Shown piece after piece: positions 58,901 through 64,000 of a DNA stretch of 64,000 bases; the stretch's first letter is position 1, and the number at the start of each line of letters is the position of its first letter. Below the pieces are notes generated by a model. That model made no database searches. It was not told where the DNA came from and saw nothing but the letters and a program-made list of their open reading frames with translations. Source of the stretch: Vibrio scophthalmi LMG 19158. Its GTDB lineage: Bacteria > Pseudomonadota > Gammaproteobacteria > Enterobacterales > Vibrionaceae. The translations under genes and the position numbers were made by a program. The stretch spans positions 1-64,000 of the forward strand of contig NZ_AFWE01000073.1 of NCBI RefSeq assembly GCF_000222585.1, written 5' to 3'.

Positions 58901-59228
58901 CCAACTGGATGCAACGCACGGTACTGCGGTTATCCTTGGTGAAGCGGGCATTAACCCTCGCTTGGTAAACAAGGTTCACGAAGGTCGTCCTCATATTCTT
59001 GACCGTATCAAGAACAATGAATACACCTACATTGTGAACACGGCTGCTGGTCGTCAAGCGATTGAGGACTCTAAAGTTCTTCGTCGTGGCGCTCTGGCTG
59101 AGAAGGTGAACTACACCACAACGCTAAACGCTGCGTTTGCGACCTGTATGGCGCATACTGCTGATGCGAAGAGTACAGTGACGTCAGTACAAGAGTTGCA
59201 CGCGAAAGTGAAAGCCTCTCAAGCATAA
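55998..59228 (+). CDS. carB: Carbamoyl-phosphate synthase large subunit
   Basis: Synthetase subunit of 1076 residues with two homologous ATP-grasp halves. The first half ([20 protein letters not shown] near 12-31) makes carboxy-phosphate and carbamate; the second ([19 protein letters not shown] near 557-575) phosphorylates carbamate. The C-terminal 140 residues form the allosteric domain that binds UMP, IMP and ornithine in E. coli. It is co-transcribed with carA and ends at a strong terminator. Confidence 0.98.
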   Translation: MPKRTDIQSILILGAGPIVIGQACEFDYSGAQACKALREEGYRVILVNSNPATIMTDPEMADATYIEPIQWEVVRKIIEKERPDAVLPTMGGQTALNCALDLEKHGVLAEFGVEMIGATADAIDKAEDRSRFDKAMKSIGLECPTADTAKTMEEAYKVLDMVGFPCIIRPSFTMGGTGGGIAYNKEEFEEICRRGLDLSPTNELLIDESLIGWKEYEMEVVRDKNDNCIIVCAIENFDPMGIHTGDSITVAPAQTLTDKEYQLMRNASLAVLREIGVETGGSNVQFGINPKDGRMVIIEMNPRVSRSSALASKATGFPIAKVAAKLAVGFTLDELMNDITGGATPASFEPTIDYVVTKIPRFNFEKFAGANDRLTTQMKSVGEVMAIGRNQQESLQKALRGLEVGASGFDEMVDLESPDALSKIRHELKEAGAERIWYIADAFRAGLSVDGVFNLTQIDRWFLVQIEDLVKMEESVKAGGFAGLTEDVLRKLKRKGFADARLSKLLGVAESEIRRLRDQFDIHPVYKRVDTCAAEFSSDTAYMYSSYDDECEANPTDKDKIMILGGGPNRIGQGIEFDYCCVHASLALREDGYETIMVNCNPETVSTDYDTSDRLYFEPVTLEDVLAIARVEKPKGVIVQYGGQTPLKLARALEAAGVPIIGTSPDAIDRAEDRERFQVAVDRLGLLQPQNATVTTMEQAIEKSREIGFPLVVRPSYVLGGRAMEIVYDEQDLRRYFNEAVSVSNESPVLLDSFLDDAVEVDVDAICDGERVVIGGIMEHIEQAGVHSGDSACSLPAYTLSQEIQDVMREQVEKLAFELGVRGLMNTQFAVKDNQVYLIEVNPRAARTVPFVSKATGAPLAKIAARVMAGQSLEAQGFTKEIIPPYYSVKEVVLPFNKFPGVDPLLGPEMRSTGEVMGVGATFAEAYAKAELGCGSVYPEGGRALLSVREGDKQRVVDLASKLVKLGYQLDATHGTAVILGEAGINPRLVNKVHEGRPHILDRIKNNEYTYIVNTAAGRQAIEDSKVLRRGALAEKVNYTTTLNAAFATCMAHTADAKSTVTSVQELHAKVKASQA

Positions 59229-59249
59229 ACCCAGTTATTGGTCATATTA

Positions 59250-59276
59250 AGCCCGCTCATTTGAGCGGGTTTTTTT
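59250..59276 (+). terminator. Intrinsic terminator of carAB
   Basis: AGCCCGCTCA, TT and TGAGCGGGTT followed by a T run. Confidence 0.92.
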
Positions 59277-59422
59277 ATGCCTTGGTAATCGGCATTGACG
59301 GATTTTCTACCGACATTGGAATTGATGAATAATGGGAATGAGTGATAATCGAATCTTTCGTTAACTGAATTGATTGAGTAGTGATAACTTAACCCTATTG
59401 GATTTACTACCGTGACGAACAA

Positions 59423-60202
59423 ATGGAACTTTCATTCGAAATACTCACACTGCTGTTTTTGGTGGCAAGCTTGGCTGGCTTTATTGATGCGATGGCTGGT
59501 GGTGGTGGTTTATTAACACTTCCTGCATTGCTTGCGGCGGGTGTTCCGCCAACTCAAGCGCTGGCGACCAATAAACTGCAAAGCTCATTTGGCAGCTTTT
59601 CTGCTACTTGGTATTTTGTCCGTAATGGCATTGTCAGCATTAAAGAGATGCGACTGGCGATTGCGTGTACCTTTATTGGTTCAGCAGTTGGTGCAGAATC
59701 GGTGCAGCATATTGATGCTGGGGTGTTGACCAGTTTGATCCCACTATTGCTGGTGGCCATTTCTCTCTACTTCTTATTAATGCCAAAAACTCGCGAGCAG
59801 CAAGGTAAAGCAAAAATTTCTGAGGCAATGTTTGCTTTTTGTGTTGGTGGCGGTGTTGGTTTTTATGATGGTTTTTTTGGCCCAGGAACCGGTTCAATTT
59901 TTACTGTTTGTTTTGTCGCGTTAGGGCATTTTTCGCTGGTGGATGCGACGGCGCGTACTAAGGTGTTGAACTTTACCTCGAATATTGCGGCGTTATTGTT
60001 CTTCATTCTCGCGGGTTTGCCGGTATGGGAGCTAGGCTTAGTGATGGCCGTGGGTGGTTTTCTCGGCGCTCAACTTGGCGCGCGAGTGGTGGTGACTAAA
60101 GGTCAAAAATGGATAAGACCTTTAGTGATCATTATGTCGATGTTGATGGCAGGAAAGTTACTTTGGCAACAGCATCACCAATGGTTGCTATCAATGTTTT
60201 AA
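59423..60202 (+). CDS. yfcA: TSUP-family (TauE/SafE) membrane permease, YfcA-like
   Basis: Inner-membrane protein of 259 residues with about eight helices. The repeated family motif appears as GFIDAMAGGGGLLTLPALL near 20-38 and again as GFYDGFFGPGTGSIF near 148-162. It resembles E. coli YfcA along its length, including ALATNKLQSSFGSFSATWYF. The substrate is not established; relatives move sulfite, sulfoacetate or other organic anions. Its last 71 bases overlap the convergent LysR gene. Confidence 0.88.
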   Translation: MELSFEILTLLFLVASLAGFIDAMAGGGGLLTLPALLAAGVPPTQALATNKLQSSFGSFSATWYFVRNGIVSIKEMRLAIACTFIGSAVGAESVQHIDAGVLTSLIPLLLVAISLYFLLMPKTREQQGKAKISEAMFAFCVGGGVGFYDGFFGPGTGSIFTVCFVALGHFSLVDATARTKVLNFTSNIAALLFFILAGLPVWELGLVMAVGGFLGAQLGARVVVTKGQKWIRPLVIIMSMLMAGKLLWQQHHQWLLSMF

Positions 60203-60998
60203 TGCGGCTATTACGATAGGACGCCGGACGCACACAGATGTGAATGGGGCGTGAAAGCGGTTGCAGTGAGGAAAAATAGTGGCACTGTTTTTCCTCAATA
60301 TTGAGTGTTTTTATCACCGATAACGGCACTAGTGCCGGGGCAATACCTGCCAGTGCTAACCTTGCGGCCGCCACGTAAGAGTCCATCTGCATGATGGGCA
60401 ACATATTGAGTTGGCTTAGAATCGCTTGTTGGTATGAGTTGGCTGGGTTGGAGAGATCATTGGTGATGATTGTCTCTGGCAGCTTACTGATTGGGCGATT
60501 AAAGACAATGTAGAAGGGTTCATCAAAGAGATGAAAAGCCATCAGTTGGTGGTGTGTGGGGAGGTTACCAGCACAAATCCCAAGGTGTGCTTTTCCGGAT
60601 TGAACATGCTCAATAATTCTTGGCGTATGATTGGTCGTGATGCTTAGGTAAGGATCATGAGTAAAATACTCGCCTAATATTTCCGCTAAGTAACCGGCAA
60701 CCAGAGTTTCAGAACAGTCCAGCTTTAAAGGGCTGTTCTCAATGATGTTTTGCTGTTCATAAATAAGCCCACGTAACTCATTAAAAGTGGGACCGATACT
60801 CTCAATAAGATTGAGCGCTTCACGTGTTAGCTGCACGTTTCTGCCGTCGGGAACAATCAGCTTCTTGCCCAGTTTCTTTTCTAAGTTAGCAATGCGTTTA
60901 CTCACTGCCGATTGGCTAATGTAGAGCAAGCTACCCGTGCGACTCATGGTTTTAGCTTTGCTTAACGTCAGAAGTGTTTCAATACCTTCAAGCAACAT
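60132..60998 (-). CDS. LysR-type transcriptional regulator
   Basis: LysR-family regulator of 288 residues from ATG 60998; the open frame continues 21 codons upstream but without family similarity. The winged helix-turn-helix is at about 3-60, with YISQSAVSKRIANLEKKLG as the recognition region. The effector-binding domain follows (about 88-280). I do not recognise a named orthologue. Neighbours are a convergent TSUP permease, whose 3' end it overlaps by 71 bases, and gbpA upstream on the same strand. Either could be its target; this is guesswork. Confidence 0.85.
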   Translation of the reverse strand: MLLEGIETLLTLSKAKTMSRTGSLLYISQSAVSKRIANLEKKLGKKLIVPDGRNVQLTREALNLIESIGPTFNELRGLIYEQQNIIENSPLKLDCSETLVAGYLAEILGEYFTHDPYLSITTNHTPRIIEHVQSGKAHLGICAGNLPTHHQLMAFHLFDEPFYIVFNRPISKLPETIITNDLSNPANSYQQAILSQLNMLPIMQMDSYVAAARLALAGIAPALVPLSVIKTLNIEEKQCHYFSSLQPLSRPIHICVRPASYRNSRIKTLIATIGDAVAKVTFLPSTST

Positions 60999-61063
60999 AG
61001 AGTGACTTATGAAAAATCGGAATGAATACCTCACTGTAGCGCAACGCCATTGGCAACGCACAT

Positions 61064-61090
61064 AAAAACGGCACTTAATAAAGAGCCGTT
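61064..61090 (-). terminator. Probable terminator of gbpA
   Basis: On the minus strand AACGGC, a twelve-base loop and GCCGTT are followed by TTTAT. It lies about 37 bases past the gbpA stop. Confidence 0.6.
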
Positions 61091-61126
61091 ACTGTTTCTT
61101 CTTTAAAAATTGTGATCGCTAGGAAC

Positions 61127-62584
61127 TTAGTTCACTTTATCCCATGCCATTGTCCAGTGAGAACCGGTTGCTGGTTGGTATTGGGTTGCGTTTTCAGTCC
61201 ACTGTGAGCAGTAGCCTGAGTATGGGAAAGGTTTACATTGATAAACTTGACCATCGCTCGCTAACACTTTTGTGCCAGCAGTGTAGTTATCAAGGCCGTT
61301 AGGGAAGACAAAATCATAGTCACCCGCTGGTGGTGTTACCTCAGCTACAAGATGGAAATCTAACGTTTCTTGATTGATCAAGTTGCCAGCCTGATCTTTG
61401 ATTCGGCTGATCAGCATATGGTGGCCCGCTTGAGATTTAGCCAGCGTGAGATCGACCGCTTTAGATTCACCATCTACCAGTTCGCCACTCCAACTCGCCA
61501 GCGCTTCACGGCCATGATTATAAACCGTTAACTCCGCGTGCAGATCACCGCTAGCATTTAGCGTCAATGCCAGTTCAGTCGGTTGTTCTGTGACAGTATA
61601 TTCAGATTGTAAGCCTGCAATGTTAAGTGCGTAATCGGGAACAACCGTGTCAATCTCATAGCCAATTTCTACACGAGTGAGTTGGCTATCGTTTTGTAAA
61701 TAGATCGGATTGGTACCGTAAACAGGGGTGAAAGTGCCTTGTTGTAGTTGGCCTGCTTTGATCGCTGTTTGCTCTTGGTTTACCTTGCTTGCTAGAGCAT
61801 AAGACCAATTTTTAGCTTGAGTTAGGGCAGGGCTATCGATCGCTAATTCAGTACGATAAGCTTGGTTTTCACCAGCGTGATCAAATACGCGGGTAAAGAC
61901 GCGATCGCCGATATTAAGATCGATAGTTGGTGAAATCTGGCCAGCTTGATTCCATTCTGGAAGCACAGGGCCTTGACCATCAAATTGCACATCAATCACA
62001 TTGTAGAATGCTGCGGCAGTATCGCCCACATCCCAAACTGCAAGAATGACATGGTAGCCCTTACGCTCAGGGATGTTACACGCATGGCTAACTTGCTTTG
62101 GCGGTTGCACCATATTGCCTTCGATGACACAGAACGGATTCAGATCAAACGACGCTCGTGATAGTTGCGCATTTGGATTCCAATCCGCTTTAGTGATGTA
62201 GTATTTCCAATCGCGAGTGACGTGGTTGGCAGTAAAGGTCCACTCAAAGTTTTGCTGTCCAGCCGTGATTGGGCGCTTAACCCAACGATCCGCAGTTTGT
62301 TCATCTAATGCTGTGGCCAGTGCTGATTGTGCACTGGCAATTTTGCCATCAGCGGGGCCAGCTTCAGGGAAGCCTTCAGGGCCTTCCACACTTTGTGGTT
62401 CATATTGAATGGCACCACAGTTGCTGTTTTTCTCATTAGTATCAGAGGTTGGGAATTTACATAGCGCAACACGGCTTGCTGCGATGCCATCATTGAACGC
62501 AGAGATGTAGCCATGTGCGGCGACTTGCCCACTTAGAGCGGTAAGAGCGAGTGCCAATAAGGTTTTATTTGGACGTGATTTCAT
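61127..62584 (-). CDS. gbpA: GlcNAc/chitin-binding protein GbpA (AA10 LPMO)
   Basis: Secreted colonisation factor of 485 residues, the same length as V. cholerae GbpA. The signal peptide ends VAA, leaving His24 (HGYISA) as the mature N-terminus, the first copper ligand of an AA10 lytic polysaccharide monooxygenase. The second, His121, is in FTANHVT. Domains: LPMO (24 to about 205), two middle domains that bind the bacterial surface in V. cholerae, and a C-terminal chitin-binding module ending [13 protein letters not shown] 62584 is chosen over 62620 because the signal peptide starts there and AAGGA lies upstream. Expression is probably governed by the riboswitch at 62674-62762. Confidence 0.95.
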   Translation of the reverse strand: MKSRPNKTLLALALTALSGQVAAHGYISAFNDGIAASRVALCKFPTSDTNEKNSNCGAIQYEPQSVEGPEGFPEAGPADGKIASAQSALATALDEQTADRWVKRPITAGQQNFEWTFTANHVTRDWKYYITKADWNPNAQLSRASFDLNPFCVIEGNMVQPPKQVSHACNIPERKGYHVILAVWDVGDTAAAFYNVIDVQFDGQGPVLPEWNQAGQISPTIDLNIGDRVFTRVFDHAGENQAYRTELAIDSPALTQAKNWSYALASKVNQEQTAIKAGQLQQGTFTPVYGTNPIYLQNDSQLTRVEIGYEIDTVVPDYALNIAGLQSEYTVTEQPTELALTLNASGDLHAELTVYNHGREALASWSGELVDGESKAVDLTLAKSQAGHHMLISRIKDQAGNLINQETLDFHLVAEVTPPAGDYDFVFPNGLDNYTAGTKVLASDGQVYQCKPFPYSGYCSQWTENATQYQPATGSHWTMAWDKVN

Positions 62585-62599
62585 CACATGTTCCTTTTT

Positions 62600-62673
62600 A
62601 GGTTGACAAAAAATTGCCACACCTCGGCATGTGAAAAGGGCGATAAACCCTCAACACTTGATTGAGCGATCAA
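62600..62673 (-). promoter_or_regulatory. Expression platform of the gbpA riboswitch
   Basis: Between aptamer and start codon the minus strand has, in order, ACTTGAT pairing with ATCAAGT (62675 to 62656), GGG-TTTATCG-CCC-TTTT (62650 to 62633) and TGCC-GAGGTGT-GGCA-ATTTTTT (62629 to 62607). The last two look like short intrinsic terminators. Switching by termination is inferred. Confidence 0.5.
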
Positions 62674-62762
62674 GTGGCGGCTCCGCTATCGTGGATAAAT
62701 TTTATCGTTAGACCGGAAGCTTTGCGTCCCATTTTTTCAAATGGTTTGCCGACAGTGTGTTT
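62674..62762 (-). promoter_or_regulatory. c-di-GMP-I (GEMM) riboswitch upstream of gbpA
   Basis: On the minus strand the aptamer reads GGCAAACC (62750-62743), a hairpin CCATTTGAAAAAATGG containing the GAAA-type loop, GGGACGCAAAGC (62730-62719), CCGGTCTAA (62716-62708) and AGCGGAGCCGCC at the 3' side. These are the conserved words of the class I cyclic-di-GMP aptamer. V. cholerae gbpA has a riboswitch of the same class (Vc1), so both gene and switch are conserved. The leader is about 180 bases from aptamer to ATG. Confidence 0.95.
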
Positions 62763-62990
62763 GTACCAATCAAAACAAGTCTTTGCTTGTTCTACTTGTT
62801 ATGAGCTGGAGAAATTTAGCTTAGAAAGTGAAAAGAGTGCGACAGAATCCAACACGAGATGGAATCAACATCTCCTTTGGTATTGCCTCTTTTTGTTTTT
62901 CTTTCTTTTGCGCTACCGGGATAGATTCTTTAGGCTTCTATTTGCGGTATTTTTTGAGATGTTTCGTCTGTTTTAGATGGCGAAGAAAAG
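62763..62990. other. Promoter region upstream of the gbpA riboswitch
   Basis: About 228 bases between the aptamer and the grcA terminator. The gbpA promoter should lie here, but I cannot name convincing -35 and -10 boxes. A 104-codon open frame on the opposite strand covers the riboswitch and is not credible as a gene. Confidence 0.35.
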
Positions 62991-63014
62991 AAAAGCAGGC
63001 CAAGGCCTGCTTTT
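62991..63014. terminator. Terminator downstream of grcA
   Basis: AAAAGCAGGCC, AA and GGCCTGCTTTT form a symmetric hairpin with T runs readable on both strands. It ends grcA and insulates gbpA from it. Confidence 0.85.
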
Positions 63015-63056
63015 CAAATGCGTGTCTAAATTTACCTTCGTCAGAGACGAGCTAAA

Positions 63057-63434
63057 TTATAGAGATTCAGTGAACGTACGTGCGATAACGTCGCGTTGCT
63101 GCTCAGTCGTTAGAGAGTTGAAACGTACAGCGTAGCCCGATACACGGATGGTTAGCTGTGGGTAGTTCTCTGGGTGAGCAACGGCGTCTTCAAGAGTTTC
63201 GCGACGTAGAACGTTAACGTTTAGGTGTTGACCACCTTCAATGCGTGGTGCAGTTTCGATTGCCACTTCACGGCTTTCGTATTCGCCTAGATCGTTAATA
63301 GCAATAACTTGGTCAGCTTGGTAGCCAGCAGATGCCGCAACACAACGTGCTTCGTTCTTTTCGCTGTCTAGTAGCCAGATAGAGTTTAGTAGATCGTCGT
63401 TAGCTGCTTTAGTAATCTGAATACCTTGAATCAT
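63057..63434 (-). CDS. grcA: Autonomous glycyl radical cofactor GrcA (YfiD)
   Basis: Small protein of 125 residues homologous to the C-terminal end of pyruvate formate-lyase. The glycyl-radical motif RVSGYAVRF places the radical glycine at residue 100. It can replace the oxygen-damaged end of PFL and restore activity under microaerobic conditions. The first 50 residues are the YfiD-specific part. AGGAG lies eight bases before the ATG. It is a single gene with two FNR-like sites upstream, as in E. coli yfiD. Confidence 0.96.
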   Translation of the reverse strand: MIQGIQITKAANDDLLNSIWLLDSEKNEARCVAASAGYQADQVIAINDLGEYESREVAIETAPRIEGGQHLNVNVLRRETLEDAVAHPENYPQLTIRVSGYAVRFNSLTTEQQRDVIARTFTESL

Positions 63435-63504
63435 TACTGTCTCCTAATCCACATTTTCTGTGGTGTTATTGGTGTTAATTTTCAATATTTTTGTTGAGCT
63501 AAGT

Positions 63505-63548
63505 ATTATATAGCTAATATCCATTATAATAATATTGATTTAGGTCAA
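63505..63548 (-). promoter_or_regulatory. FNR-dependent class II promoter of grcA
   Basis: TTGATTTAGGTCAA (63535-63548) matches the FNR consensus TTGAT-N4-ATCAA at 9 of 10 positions. On the minus strand overlapping -10 candidates TATATA (63512-63507) and TATAAT (63510-63505) follow. With the first, the site is centred near -41.5. Confidence 0.75.
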
Positions 63549-63587
63549 AAAACAACTAAAAACCTTATTTTTTTGAAGGTGATTTTA

Positions 63588-63601
63588 TTGCGTTAAATCA
63601 A
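63588..63601. promoter_or_regulatory. Second FNR-like site upstream of grcA
   Basis: TTGCGTTAAATCAA matches the FNR consensus at 8 of 10 positions. Its centre is 53 bases from the proximal site. E. coli yfiD has sites at -40.5 and -93.5, also 53 bases apart, where the distal one tempers activation. Confidence 0.6.
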
Positions 63602-63658
63602 TAAAAGTCTTTAAAAACTGCAAATTACAATTTATTTTATAATATAAAAAATAGTTAC

Positions 63659-63698
63659 AACGGTCATTTTGTTGTAATTTTACTACAAAATGACCGTT
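63659..63698. repeat. 19-bp near-perfect inverted repeat between grcA and nfo
   Basis: AACGGTCATTTTGTTGTAA (63659-63677), TT, then TTACTACAAAATGACCGTT (63680-63698), 18 of 19 positions paired, followed by TTT. It looks like a terminator, yet it stands between divergent genes, upstream of nfo by about 73 bases. Confidence 0.85.
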
Positions 63699-63770
63699 TT
63701 TAAGTCAACTATGCGGACTAACTACTTGTTAGGTGGTGGTCAAACTGAAAGAGTAAAGTGATTAAATAAC

Positions 63771-64000
63771 ATGAACAAAAATTTCGGAACTAAGTATATC
63801 GGTGCGCATGTTTCTGCCGCTGGTGGGGTTGATCAAGCGCCGATGCGAGCACGTGAAATTGGCGCCAATGCTTTTGCGCTTTTCACTAAAAATCAGCGTC
63901 AATGGGTAGCAAAACCGCTTGAAGCCAAAACCATTAGCGCTTTTAAAGCTAACTGTAAAATGCTGGGCTTTAGCGCCGAGCACATTTTGCCTCATGACTC
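63771..64000 (+). CDS. nfo: Endonuclease IV, 5' part (cut by window end)
   Basis: The first 76 codons of an AP endonuclease of base-excision repair that nicks DNA 5' of abasic sites. The segment [20 protein letters not shown] and [11 protein letters not shown] match E. coli Nfo closely, and LPHDS is the usual next motif. The first zinc-site residues lie in this part. Compared with E. coli, the protein has about six extra residues before KYIGAH; ATG 63771 is the only upstream start. The rest of the gene lies beyond the window. Confidence 0.94.
   Translation, partial: MNKNFGTKYIGAHVSAAGGVDQAPMRAREIGANAFALFTKNQRQWVAKPLEAKTISAFKANCKMLGFSAEHILPHD

Noticed and set aside
62662-62976. 104-codon plus-strand open frame near gbpA
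   Set aside because: It runs antisense through the conserved c-di-GMP aptamer, has no ribosome-binding site and shows random-looking composition.

Overview
The window is a stretch of the large chromosome of a gamma-proteobacterium of the genus Vibrio or a very close relative. The evidence is a VpsR biofilm regulator, a 438-residue TolC, a GbpA chitin-binding monooxygenase behind a c-di-GMP-I riboswitch, DciA between lpxC and secA, petABC between rpsI and sspA, and a dcw cluster without mraZ or ddl. The species cannot be fixed from the sequence alone. Almost everything is core genome. I see no insertion sequence, prophage, integron, CRISPR array or tRNA gene.

Layout. 1-2.3 kb: srmB and trmN6 (minus strand) beside a short repeat. 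2.6-8.4 kb: brnQ, prfB with its programmed +1 frameshift, lysS and vpsR (plus). 8.5-9.8 kb: tolC (minus). 10-17 kb: nudF-yqiB-cpdA-yqiA-parE-parC (plus). 17-20.3 kb: degS, degQ, zapG (minus). 20.4-26.8 kb: zapE, rplM-rpsI, petABC, sspAB (plus). 26.9-30.3 kb: lpoA-yraN-diaA-dolP (minus). 30.3-32.2 kb: rsmI, a 52-bp tandem-repeat array and rnpB (plus). 32.5-49.1 kb: the dcw cluster rsmH-ftsL-ftsI-murE-murF-mraY-murD-ftsW-murG-murC-ftsQ-ftsA-ftsZ followed by lpxC (plus). 49.2-53.4 kb: dciA (minus), secA and mutT (plus), with ERIC-like and REP/MITE-like palindromes between secA and mutT. 53.5-60.2 kb: dapB, carAB and a TSUP permease (plus). 60.1-63.4 kb: a LysR regulator, gbpA with its riboswitch, and grcA (minus). 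63.8 kb to the end: the start of nfo (plus).

How the genes work together. The dcw genes make lipid II and build the septal machine. LpoA, ZapE and ZapG serve the same envelope and division process, and lpxC starts lipid A. SecA, TolC, DegS/DegQ and DolP handle export and envelope quality. Translation genes (prfB, lysS, rplM, rpsI, rsmH, rsmI, trmN6, srmB, rnpB) are scattered among them. PetABC is the bc1 complex, and GrcA protects pyruvate formate-lyase when oxygen is limiting. VpsR and the gbpA riboswitch are two separate c-di-GMP-responsive elements.

Most notable observations. (1) ParC has leucine at residue 85, the quinolone-target position where Vibrio normally has serine. (2) rnpB carries three tandem UUCG-hairpin copies in its P3 region where one is usual. 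(3) An array of about eight 52-bp units lies between rsmI and rnpB. (4) A clear c-di-GMP-I aptamer precedes gbpA. (5) Two FNR-like sites lie exactly 53 bp apart upstream of grcA, as in E. coli yfiD. (6) A pseudoknot-like leader precedes rplM. I found no wholly new multi-gene system; the novelty here is in RNA elements and repeats.
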